This document shows positions 45,892 through 57,015 of a stretch of DNA of 64,000 bases, piece after piece (position 1 is the first letter of the stretch; every line of letters begins with the position of its first letter). The DNA lies in NCBI GenBank assembly GCA_016946835.1, contig JACVTC010000086.1, forward strand, positions 661,001 through 725,000. Reading direction: 5' to 3'. Both the position numbers and the translations under genes were made by a program. This DNA is from Neocallimastix lanati (nom. inval.) (Eukaryota; Neocallimastigomycota; Neocallimastigomycetes; Neocallimastigales; Neocallimastigaceae). Under the pieces are notes generated by a model. That model had not been told where the DNA came from. It saw only the letters and a program-made list of their open reading frames with translations, and ran no database searches.

Positions 45892-46838
45892 TGTAATAAT
45901 CATACTAAGTTCTATCACTAAATATGATTATTAACTTCAACTTAATGACTAATTCATTAAGTTGAGAAATAAAATAAAAATAAAAATTTTACCTAAAAAC
46001 GAGTTTATTATAAAATTAATTATAATAACAACACAAAGAGCAAAAGAAGGAATATTTGAATAAATTTGTTTTTAAAAAATATGTTTTTGAATAAAATGTT
46101 TTATTAATTTATTAAAGTTTAAAATATAAAATTGCTATTATTATAACTATATTTTTATAATAATAACTCTTGATTTCTTAAAGAGAAATCAAGAGCCCTT
46201 TTATATTTTTTTATTAAATTAAGGTTAAATAAAAAGTTTTTCTAATCTTAAAAATTATCTTATCTAGAAAAAGATTAGAAGAAAAAACTAGATAAGTTTT
46301 GATCGATATTCTATTCATATCGATCATCGTATATATTAAGTAAAACCAAATATATTATTTTATATTTGGATAAAACCTTAATATATCGATTTTCTAAATT
46401 TTAATTTAGATCATCAAATAAAAGGAAAAATAAATAATAACCGGAATGATCTAAATTATTCTATTTTCTAAATATTATTTTTAAAATCTAATCTAAACTT
46501 ATTAACATAAAACTATCTTTAAAAATACAGAAACTTATTAATTGTTCTTTTAAATGTACAATGTACAAAATAAATAAAACTAATGTTTACATTAACTTGA
46601 TAATTAAATGAATAACTGAATAAAATTAATAATATTAATAAAAGAATATATAATAGTTATTTAAATAAATTTTTTAATATTATTTTAGTGTATGAATAAT
46701 TATATTTTTAATAAATTTGATAATAATATTTCAATGTATGAATTAATTATAATTTAAATAAATTTATAATTATTATCAATAATTATAAAGACTAAGAAAT
46801 AGTAATTATTTATTAATAAATAATTATTATTTCTTACA
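45892..46838 (-). repeat. 5' LTR of element A with U3 hairpin ladder
   Basis: This 947-bp LTR carries, from right to left in sense: a 12-bp stem (46403-46414/46446-46457), CCAAATATA/TATATTTGG (46346-46354/46361-46369), GATCGATAT/ATATCGATC (46301-46309/46317-46325), two interleaved 9-bp stems (46241-46249/46271-46279 and 46259-46267/46288-46296), the TATA box, and a 12-bp palindrome at 46167-46195 over the predicted start site. Confidence 0.95.
46198..46206 (-). promoter_or_regulatory. TATA box of element A LTR
   Basis: The minus strand reads ATATAAAAG. The same type of core (AAA-G/A-TATAAATA) recurs in LTRs B, D, E, K and L, and in A, B and L it sits 34-36 nt before the conserved AAGAGTTATTAT. 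Confidence 0.65.
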
Positions 46839-46853
46839 CAAATCAATAAAGTA

Positions 46854-46935
46854 GTCACTTTGGCGGAGTGGTTAACGCGGTGGCCTGCTAAGCCATTTCC
46901 CTTTGGGAGCGCAGGTTCGAGTCCTGCAGGTGACG
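46854..46935 (+). tRNA. tRNA-Ser (anticodon GCT)
   Basis: An 82-nt class II tRNA without intron. The acceptor stem is GTCACTT/AGGTGAC (one G-T pair) with discriminator G at 46935. The anticodon stem GTGGC/GCCAT encloses loop CTGCTAA with GCT at 46887-46889. There is a long variable arm (CCC-ttt-GGG), and a T arm GCAGG-TTCGAGT-CCTGC (46911-46927) that includes the internal B box. CCA is not encoded, as usual for eukaryotic nuclear genes. It decodes AGC/AGT. Its upstream flank carries the insertion site of element A and, before it, LTRs B and D. Confidence 0.95.
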
Positions 46936-47059
46936 AAAAGATGGATTATTTTTATTGTTGTCCTTTCTTTTTAAGGAAAAAAAAGTAAAAGTTAAAAAAT
47001 AAAAAAAAATTATATATATATCTAATTAATATTAATATTAATATTAATATTATAATTAT

Positions 47060-47694
47060 TGTGTGAAATGCGAATACACATACACACACACGAACCTTAC
47101 AAAGGAAATAAAAGATAATACAATCATTTCTCCTTTTATACTTTTGTAAATATTAATAATATAAAATAATACTGAAATTAATAAAATATTAACATTAAAA
47201 ATAGAATATATAATGTAATAAACTATAGATTTAATTTAATAATAGCTAAGCTAATTTAATTAAGATTTATAAATATAAAATTTAATTTAATCATATTATA
47301 ATGAATTAATATATAATAAGGTTAATAAAAACATAAATTATTATAATGATATGATTTATGAATCATATTTAATGATGACTATAATATATAATTTTTTAAT
47401 AAAATTACTCCTGAACCAGTAGGCCTAGGAGAGTTTTTTAGTATCCAAATTAAAAGTTTATTAAGAATAATAATTAAGATAATTAATATTTCTCAGTATT
47501 TGTGGCTAATAATATATTTTAGTTATATTTTTAATATTATTATTATTTAATAATAATATTTATTTATTTCATTGATATTACTATGATTGAATTATTGAAA
47601 TTGTGAATTTGATATTTAATTCAGTTATAATTTCAACAGCCCTTGTCAAATTAATTATTCCTTATTTTAGTTAGTAGTAAACTTATCTTTTACA
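47060..47694 (+). repeat. LTR-like repeat (H-related) upstream of relict tRNA
   Basis: The 3' end (ttattttagttagtagtaaacttatcttttaca, 47660-47694, given here as two near-matching halves) resembles the end of LTR H. A hairpin at 47092-47152 (TTACAAAG / CTTTTGTAA) matches the one at 11910-11972. The left boundary (TGTGTGAAATG near 47060) is a guess. It ends 12 bp before the tRNA-like sequence at 47707. Confidence 0.45.
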
Positions 47695-47706
47695 ATTAGT
47701 GAAGTA

Positions 47707-47760
47707 GTCGCTTTGGATGAGTGATTAATGAGGTAGCCTACTAAACCATTTCACGAAAAG
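47707..47760 (+). pseudogene. Relict tRNA-Ser
   Basis: The 48 bases from the shared gtagtc flank correspond to the 5' half of the tRNA-Ser at 46854 with nine substitutions, most of which lower GC. The anticodon loop reads CTACTAA (ACT in place of GCT). The variable and T arms are deleted, with sequence rejoining at 'acgaaaag', the 3' flank of the intact gene. It is a duplicated, decayed tRNA gene. Confidence 0.8.
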
Positions 47761-49630
47761 TACTTTTTATATACTTTCTTTTAGAAAAAGAAAAAGGTTT
47801 ATAATTTATTTATACAAAATATATATACTATAATTTTAAAATATTAATTAACATAAATCAAATATTTAATAAAATCATTTATTATTCAAATATTTAAAAA
47901 TATTTAGAAATCAAGAATATTTGCTACTAAAAAAATAATATATATAAGGATTTTTATATGGAATCAATTATTTCAAAAATTAGATCAAAAAAAAAAATTT
48001 TAATATAAACGATTAACAATTTAAGAAAAAATAAACAAACAGAACTCAAAAAAAAAAAAAAAAAAAAAAAAACATGTCATACCTTCATAACACGTTATCT
48101 AAGTTTTCTAATGGTATCAACTTCTAACCAAAATTTCTAGGAAGCTATTGACCTTAGCTTCATTTTCATATAATTATAAGCTCGAGATATTAAAGAATAA
48201 AAATATTTTAATTGTTATAATTAATCGCTTGCTTAAACTATTACTAATATTTAATATAGATAATATATATTTTTGATATAAAATAATATTAAAATAATAT
48301 AAAATTATACGACTAATAATTATTTCAATATAAATGGTTAATAAAGAAATAATTAGCTAATTAAAAATAAAATAAAATAAATAAATAAATAAAAAAAAAA
48401 AAAAGAAAAAAGAAAAAAGAAAAAAAAAAAAAAAAAAAAATAATTCAAATATAATGAATTAATAATAAATACTTCGAATATTAATTTAATATTATATATA
48501 TATATGATGATAATTTATCATAATAATTAATTTAAATATTTGGAAAGAAATTCTTTCGTTTCTGAATTTATCCAGATAAATTAATTTATAATTACTATAT
48601 AATTATGATAATAAAATAATTTTTTATAAATAATAATTATATAAAATTATTATCATTATTTCTAATTAAATTTTATTATAAAATTATATTTTTAATTATA
48701 AATAATATGTAAAATTTTATTACATAATAGCCAATAGAAACCATATGAAAGATCAGGATATTCATAACAAAGTTTTATAAATTTTGATGTTTTTTATACA
48801 GCCACAATTATCGCGAAATTTAATTTTATTTATTTATTTATTAATTATATGAAATAATAGTAATATTCAAAAAAAAATAAAAAAGTGTATAAACAAATTC
48901 AGAATAAAATTCATAAATAAACATTTCATATCTTATTTTAATTTATATTAATCATATCTACATCTCTTCCACCAAAAAGGAAGTTATATCAGTAATCAAT
49001 ACCATATCACATATATATTTACATGCATTATTATTCAGAAACCTACTAACATTTATACGATTTTCACTAATTATTATAAAATAAAAAAGCATCGTTGGAT
49101 TATGAATATAAAAAGCACTAATTTACTAATATAATACAAATAATAAATAATAAAAAATAAATAAATATAAAAAAAAAAAAATTAAAAATAACTTTCTTTA
49201 GATTGTTTCAATTTTTTTTTAAAAAAGTATTTTCGAATTTTTATTTTTTTATTTTTTTTTTTATTTTTATTATTATTTTTAATAATTTAATTAAATAAAT
49301 TCTAAATCGTTATAATTTATTAATAATATTAATAATATATAACTTTTTATTTTAATATAAATTAATCTACATTGGTACCCTTTTCTACTTTAATTTTTTT
49401 CTAATCAATTTTTTTAGAAAAAAAAAATAAAATACATAAAAGGTTCGTATATGAATATGATTTTAACGTTTTTTTTTTTTTTTTTTTTTACATGTTTTTT
49501 TTTTAAATTATTTTAATTTGCTCATTGATATTTTTTTTATTTAATTATTTAAATAAAAAAATAATTCAAAATAAATGAATTTTACTTTTTCTTCTTTTTT
49601 TTTTATCAATATAATTTATATATTGTTAAT
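47761..49630. other. Gene-free AT-rich intergenic DNA
   Basis: No gene is recognised. It contains A/T homopolymers (48048-48072, 48390-48440), TA-rich microsatellite and poly-T near 49470-49505. It is the 3' flank of the secreted-protein gene. Confidence 0.5.
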
Positions 49631-50344
49631 TTAGAAAAGTAAGTAAACAGCAGCAACAACTAAAGCCATAGTGTACTTTAAGGTAGAGGCACCAGATTGA
49701 GCATTAGCATTGGCATTAGCATCAGTAGCATTAACGGAAACTTGAGTACCATTGTTAGCAGCAGCAGCAGCACCATTGGCTTCAGTACTGTTAGCAGCAA
49801 CAGTAGAGGTGGAGTTGTTAGCAGCAGCATCAGCATTAGCATCAGCTGGAGCACATTCTTGTAAACCCTTTAAGATTTCTTCGTAAGTGGCAATAGATGA
49901 TTCCTTGTTCTTGTTTAACTTCTTACCTTCAACGAAGAGCTTGTAAGCATCAACAGAGACAGTGGTACAAGCCTTAGAGGCACAAGTGTCCTTAACCTTA
50001 TCGGCCTTGTTGTTTCTGTATAATGGACAAGCCTTACCATCTTCAGTCTTAGCAGTGTATAAAATATTGTAAGCTTGAGAGAATTTAACATCAGCAATTA
50101 ACTTGTCCTTAGTTTCATCATCTAAATCACCACACTTAGCAAGGGCAGCAATTGGGTCCTTGTATAAGTTTTGACACTTGTCAGATTGGTAAATCTTAAT
50201 GAATTCTTCAACATTAGCAGCTTCAGTCTTACCACATTCTTCGAAGTCATCGAAAGCCTTCTTACAGTCACCAGTAAGGGAGACAGTATCAGCAAGAACA
50301 GCAGTAGCAGCGACTAAACCTAAAGCAATTTGAGCAAATTTCAT
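49631..50344 (-). CDS. Secreted Cys-containing protein with GPI-type tail
   Basis: This 237-residue protein has no intron. Residues 1-18 form a classic signal peptide (MKFAQIALGLVAATAVLA). The mature part has eight cysteines (27, 37, 57, 71, 106, 121, 126, 164), allowing four disulfides. After residue 165 comes an Ala/Asn/Ser/Thr-rich stalk with N-glycosylation sequons at N177, N185, N198 and N205. A small-residue cluster (SGAS, 217-220) and a hydrophobic C-terminus (225-237) form a GPI-attachment signal. It is therefore likely a cell-surface or wall protein. Codons are strongly biased and GC is far above the surroundings, suggesting high expression. It resembles small secreted Cys proteins common in anaerobic gut fungi; a specific function is not recognised. 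Confidence 0.9.
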   Translation of the reverse strand: MKFAQIALGLVAATAVLADTVSLTGDCKKAFDDFEECGKTEAANVEEFIKIYQSDKCQNLYKDPIAALAKCGDLDDETKDKLIADVKFSQAYNILYTAKTEDGKACPLYRNNKADKVKDTCASKACTTVSVDAYKLFVEGKKLNKNKESSIATYEEILKGLQECAPADANADAAANNSTSTVAANSTEANGAAAAANNGTQVSVNATDANANANAQSGASTLKYTMALVVAAVYLLF

Positions 50345-50492
50345 TTTTTTTATTTTTATTATTTCTTTTTTTTTTTTTTTTTTGAATTTGATTTATTGAA
50401 CTTAATAAATTTTTTTTTAATTTATTAGTTTTTTATATTATTAAATTTATAACTTTTTAAAAAAATAGAATTAAGGAAGTAAAATTAACTGC

Positions 50493-50499
50493 TTTTATA
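50493..50499 (-). promoter_or_regulatory. TATA box candidate of the secreted-protein gene
   Basis: The minus strand reads GGGACTATAAAAGCAG, placing TATAAAA about 150 bp before the ATG. A poly-A/poly-T tract (50374-50382 region) lies between it and the start codon. Confidence 0.5.
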
Positions 50500-50699
50500 G
50501 TCCCTTTATTATTATAACATTTATAATTCTATATATACATAATATATATATTATACATATATATATTTTAAAAATTTTTTTTTTTAATTTATTTATATAA
50601 AATTTAATATAGAACGCTTCATATTTTAATATTAAAAATATATATTATAAATTTAAATTTTTATTAAATGTTAGTATTATCTTAACAAAGTTTAAATGT

Positions 50700-50894
50700 A
50701 TATCTTTTTTTTTTTTTCAATTATTTTATAATTATTATTTTTAATTATTTATATATGATACTTATTAAATATTTATTTATTATTTATTTATTTATTTATT
50801 AAATATTTATTTATTTATTATTCAATTATTTAATATTATTTATTTATTTATTTATTTATTAAATATTTATTTATTTATTATTCAATTATTTAAT

Positions 50895-50926
<32 letters not shown>

Positions 50927-51180
50927 TTATTCAATTATTTTATATTATTTATTTATTTATTTATTATTAATTTATTATTTATTTATTTATTATTTATTTA
51001 TTATTTATTATATTTATCATTGATATTATTTGATTTTTTTGTTTATTTGCTTATAAAAGATAATAAATAATTTTAATTAATATTAAAAGATGGAAAAAGA
51101 TGATAATAGTAAATAGCAAAAGTAATTAATAATAACAGAAACAATAATAAATTATATCTTTTATTCAATACAATTATTGA
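50700..51180. repeat. TTTA/ATTT simple repeats
   Basis: Runs of TTTA and a longer ~60-bp unit (atttatttatttattattcaattatttaatatt, split across 50810-50940) repeat about three times. No gene is seen. Confidence 0.75.
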
Positions 51181-51222
51181 TACTTCACCAATGAATATTA
51201 TTTCATATTTCATAAATATAAT

Positions 51223-51253
<31 letters not shown>

Positions 51254-51284
51254 TTATCAATATCATTATTAATAGTTACAACTA

Positions 51285-51596
<312 letters not shown>

Positions 51597-51924
51597 TAAT
51601 AAATATTTTTCTTTCCTTTTTTCAATTTTTTCTTCTCTATTTTGTACATGTGGAGTGGCAAAATCGTCAAAATATATTAAATTTAATAAAAGAAAGTAAT
51701 ATAATATATAAAATAATTTAATATAAAATGAAAATTAAAATAATATATTAATATGAATATATTACAATAATAATAATAATAATAAAATAAAAAATTATAA
51801 AAATGACATCCAATGACTTAATTCTTTATATCTACCATATTTACATATAATAAATAAAATAATAATCAATAATAATTCATGATTTTATTATTTTAAAAAT
51901 GATTTACCATTTAATTAAAATTTA

Positions 51925-51961
51925 TTATTATTATTATTTATTATTTATTATTTATTATTTA

Positions 51962-51997
<36 letters not shown>

Positions 51998-52295
51998 TAT
52001 TATTTATTATTTATTATTTATTATTTATTATTTATTATTTATTATTTATTATTTATTATTTATTATTTATTATTTATTATTATTATTATTATTTATTATT
52101 TATTATTTATTATTATTTATTATTCAATTATTTATTATTTATTATTTATTATTTATTATTTATTATTTATTATTTATTATTTATTATTTATTATTTGTTA
52201 TTTATTATTATTTAATTATTTATTATTATTTAATTATTTATTATTATTCAATTATTTATTATTATTCAATTATTTATTATTATTTTATTATTATT
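51925..52295. repeat. ATT and TTATTTA microsatellites
   Basis: Alternating (ATT)n and 7-bp (TTATTTA)n blocks; non-coding. Confidence 0.9.
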
Positions 52296-52299
52296 ACTT

Positions 52300-53000
52300 A
52301 TAAAGTATTGAAACATAAATAATTATCTATTTTAAATACAATTTTTAAAATAGTAATAATTTATTTAAATAGAAAAAAATTGATAATTATATATATAATA
52401 AGAGAAATATGTTAAAAGTATTAATTCCAGAAAAAAAAAAAAAAAAAAAGAAGTAGTTATTTTCTTTTTTAATTTTGGTTCAATTAGTTTTTTTAAAATC
52501 TCAAAATCAACTATGTACTGTTCATTATAGCTAATTATTTGTCTTTTATTATTATAATTCAATGTTATATGATATTAATTATAAAATAAATAATTATATA
52601 TATAATATAATGAATAAATAGTTTCTAATTTTTATATATGGCATTTGTTTATTTATTAAAATATATATAATATTAATAATAAATATATATTAACTATACT
52701 TGAATTAAGAAATATTATAATGGATTGCAGAACTAAATTATGAATATTTTTTTTATTTTAAAAATTAATACTTCGAAAAAAACATTATACTCATTTTTTA
52801 TATATTTTTTTTAATTCATCCAAATCGTAGATATTAAATATGATATTAATAAAAAATTTTAAAATAAATCATATAGGGTGTTAAAATAATAAAATAAAAT
52901 AATTAATAATAATAATAATAAATAATAATAAATAATAATAATTAATAATAAAAGTCAATTATTTATAATATTCATAATTAAAAAAATATATATTTATTAA
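52300..53000. other. Gene-free AT-rich DNA
   Basis: No gene is seen. A-run at 52430-52450 and short 'aataata' repeats near 52905-52955. Confidence 0.5.
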
Positions 53001-53004
53001 TATT

Positions 53005-53308
53005 TTATTATTTATTATTTATTATTTATTATTTATTATTTATTATTTATTATTTATTATTTATTATTTATTATTTATTATTTATTATTTATTATTTATT
53101 ATTTATTATTTATTATTTATTATTTACTATTTATTATTTATTATTTATTATTTATTATTTATTATTCAATTATTTATTATTTATTATTTATTATTTATTA
53201 TTTATTATTTATTATTTATTAATTATTATTTATTATTAATTATTAATTATTTATTATTTATTATTTATTATTTATTATTTATTATTTATTATTTATTATT
53301 TATTATTT
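53005..53308. repeat. 7-bp (TTATTTA)n microsatellite
   Basis: About 40 units of attattt with rare substitutions (for example at 53126 and 53166). Confidence 0.95.
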
Positions 53309-53309
53309 T

Positions 53310-54732
53310 TTTTAAATGAATTATCTCTCAAATAACATTATTAATAATTATTTTAATTTTTTTTTTTTTTTTTGTTAGATAAATTAACAAAAAAAATGAA
53401 TCCACTTTTTTTTTTTCTTGTTAACCCTTATTCTATTCTATAATAAAATAAAATAAATTATTTTTTTCATATGTATATTTTACTTGTTTTTTTTAACGTT
53501 TTAATGTCGCACAACTAATATTAAAAATAAATTAATTACTAAAAAAAATAAATTAATTATTAAAAAATAAATTAAATTAAAATTAAAGTTTTTTATTATG
53601 ATATAAAACATTTTTTTTTCAAAGTTTAATTTTAAAATTTTTTTAGAATTAAATTATATTCAATTATAAATTAGTATATAAAATAATATAGTGTAATATT
53701 ACAGTTTATTTATTATATAATGACATATATATTTATAATATATATAATATATGTATTTTAATATATATAATAGTTGTATTATAATATATATGTCACATAT
53801 AAATTTATATTTTTTATATTTTTTTTTATTACTACTTAAAACATTCTCAAGCATAGAAAAAATTACATGATTTCCATAAATAAATGCTTATTTATCATAA
53901 ATTAAATTAAATAGTTACATATTAAAGAGGGACTATAGATTAAAAAAAAATATATATTAATCTATAAAACTTTTTTTTATATATTTAATAATAAAAAAAA
54001 TTTACATTATTTATTATTTATTATTTATGATTTATTATTAATATTATTTATTAATAAATACTCTTTTTATTATTATTTATTATTTATTATTTAATTATTA
54101 TTTATTATTTATTATTTATTATTTATTATTTATTATTTATTATTTACTATTTACTATTTATTTCTATTATTATTATTAGTATAAATTTATGATATAAAAT
54201 TTTTCAGAGAACATTTAAGTACTAAAGAATTATTCTCCATTCATGTAAAAATATTATAATACTAATAAATATAATAAAATAAAATATAATATAATAAAAT
54301 AAAATATAATAAAAAAAAAGTATATATATATTTATAATATAAGTTAAATATGAAAAATGTGATGTAGGAAGAAAACAATATTCTCAAAGGTTGTTAAAAA
54401 AAAAAGAGATTTTCTAAAATATTTAAATAAAGTAATAAGTAATAATAATAAGACTAATTGAATAGTAGATTTTATTAAGGATAATATTGAAATTTAAATA
54501 TTAATTCAGGTTTTGCTTATAGTAAATTTAAATCTTAAAAATTAATGAAAACAATAAATTTTAAGTGATATGTATATAAATAAAATTTGGAATAACAATA
54601 AAAAAAAAAAAAAAAAAAAAAAGCTTTTTTATATATATTATTTTTATATTGAATATTGAATAAACATATAAAATTTGCTTATAATATATTAAAAAAAAAA
54701 TAAAAAAAATAAAAATCTTTATAACATTCATG

Positions 54733-54779
<47 letters not shown>

Positions 54780-55150
54780 ATAAAAATATTAAAATATATA
54801 TCTAAAAAAAATGGAAAACTTCTTTTTTTTTTAATTTTTATTATTTTTTAAAAAAACTTTTAATTTTTAATGTGTATTTAAATATATTATAAAATTTATA
54901 CTAGAATAACTACAATATTTCATTTTTTTTTTTTTTTTAATTTTTTTATATGAAAAATTATAATTAAAAAAAAATGAAATATATTATTTACAGAATCTCT
55001 TTTATTATTAATTAAAACAATATAAAACATTGAAAGATTTTAATTTTTTCTATTTTTTTTTTAAAAAGAAAAAAAAAAAAATAAAAATAAAAAAGAATAG
55101 AAAAAATGAGTTTATTAATCTTTCAAATTTGTGTTTTCTACAATTACTAT
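53310..55150. other. Gene-free intergenic DNA with homopolymers
   Basis: No supported gene. Poly-A runs at 54601-54622 and 54734-54777, poly-T at about 53357-53373, and a TTATTTA array at 54008-54165. Confidence 0.5.
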
Positions 55151-55179
55151 AATTGAAATCTTTCCTTTTTATTATTATT

Positions 55180-55650
55180 ATAATAAATGTAATGGTTTTA
55201 TTGATTTTATTATAAGCATAATATTATTATTTTTATTATAAAAACAATATTTTATTATTATAAGGATTATAATTTTATTATTATAAATATAATAGTTTTA
55301 TTATTAGTCTTATAAATATAATAGTTTTATTATTATTATTATTATTATAAATATAATAATTTTATTATTATTATTATTATTATTATAAATATAATAGTTT
55401 TATTATTATTATTATTTTTATTATAAATATAATAATTTTTTTATTATTATTATTATTATTTTTATTATAAATATAATAGTTTTATTATTATTATTATTTT
55501 TATTATAAATATAATAATTTTTTTATTATTATTATTATTTTTTTTATTATAAATATAATAGTTTTATTATTATTATTATTTTTATTATAAATATAATAGT
55601 TTTATTATTATTATTATTATAAATATAATAGTTTTATTATTTTTTTATTA
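55180..55650. repeat. Compound tandem repeat around 'aaatataatagttttatta'
   Basis: Ten or so units of 30-60 bp each combine 'ttataaatataata' with a variable ATT/T run. It is imperfect and non-coding. Confidence 0.85.
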
Positions 55651-56556
55651 TTTTTATAAACTATAAAACTATTTTTTTAATATGTTGTCCCTAAAAAATA
55701 AATGTCATTAATCTAGTACCCTTTTTTTGTATTAATTTATATATTATAAGGTTAATTTTTTATTTTTTTTTTTTTTTTTCACCTTTTTATTAATATTGAA
55801 TAAATAAAAATAAATAAAAATAAAAATTAAGTTTATTAAAATATATTATTATACTTTCATTGCATTTCTTTTCTTTTCATGACAATTTTCCATTCCCTAA
55901 TAATATTTTTTTTTTTTTATTACTTTAAACTATAAAATTATTTTTTTAAATATACTATCCCTAAAAAAAGATTAATTCAAACTAAATAATTATTTTTTTT
56001 TAAATATACTGTCCCTAAAAAAAAAAATTAATAATAATAATAATTCATGGTTTATTAAGTGTAACTTTTATTATTAATTTAAGAAATATAAGCTTTTCTA
56101 CTTTATTTTATTTTATTTTCCTTTAACAAAAAAAAAAAAAAATAATTATAAAAATAAAATAGTAATTAAGTTCATAAAACTATATGATATGATAAAATTT
56201 ATTTTTATTTGTTTTTTTTTGGTTTTTTATTATAAATATAATTTATTTATTATTATCATTATTAAGATTAATCTATTTTTAATTTTATTATTAAAATTAT
56301 AAAATTTTTTTCTTTTTTTTTCCTGTAATAATTTTCTCTCCATTGTATTTTGATATTTTGTTATATATTAAAATTTACATTAAATTATTTTATAGCATAT
56401 TTCTTTGGTTTCTATAAGATTTTTTTTTTATTTATTTAACTTAAAGAAATTTGATATTTACATAAAATATAGGATTGATCGCATTACAATTTATAAAACC
56501 TATTAAAAAACTTTATAACCTATATATATATAAATTTTAAAATAAAGATATATATC

Positions 56557-56595
<39 letters not shown>

Positions 56596-56690
56596 TTGAT
56601 ATATATTTTTTAAAAATAAGTTTTATTATTATTATTATAATTATTATTATTATTATTATTATAATTATAATATTTTATTATCATTAAAAT
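55651..56690. other. AT-rich DNA with repeated TATCCCTAAAAA motif
   Basis: No gene. The motif 'TA(T/C)TGTCCCTAAAAA' or close variants occurs at about 55682, 55964 and 56006, each preceded by a poly-T run and an 'aaactataaaa'-like block. Poly-A at 56560-56592. Confidence 0.5.
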
Positions 56691-57015
56691 TATTATTTAT
56701 TATTTATTATTTATTATTTATTATTTATTATTTATGATTTATTATTTATGATTTATTATTTATTATTTATTATTTATTATTTATTATTTATTATTTATTA
56801 TTAATTATTTTATTATTTATTATTTATTATTATTTATTATTTATTATTTATTATTAATTATTTTATTATTTATTATTATATTATTTATTATTTATTATTT
56901 ATTATTTATTATTTATTATTTATTATTTATTATTTATTATTTATTATTTAATATTTATTATTTATTATTTATTATTTATTATTTATTACTTATTATTTAT
57001 TATTTATTTATTATA
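56690..57015. repeat. 7-bp (TTATTTA)n microsatellite
   Basis: About 45 units with occasional ATT expansions and substitutions. Confidence 0.95.

Larger units (their letters stand above)
39909..46838 (-). mobile_element. Ty3/gypsy element A, intact and young, Tf1-like layout
   Basis: This 6930-bp element has two LTRs of exactly 947 bp, between which only one substitution was noticed by eye (40635 region versus 46618 region, A/G). It has a single uninterrupted gag-pol frame, a polypurine tract (GTAAAAGGAGCAA in sense, 40856-40868) next to the 3' LTR, and a CAAAT target duplication (39904-39908 and 46839-46843). One gag-pol frame, no zinc knuckle and a self-complementary primer site resemble the Tf1/sushi group. 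Unlike Tf1, the protein has no visible C-terminal chromodomain. The element is divergent to the tRNA-Ser gene, whose 5' end is 10 bp past the duplication. By all visible criteria it could be active. Confidence 0.95.
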
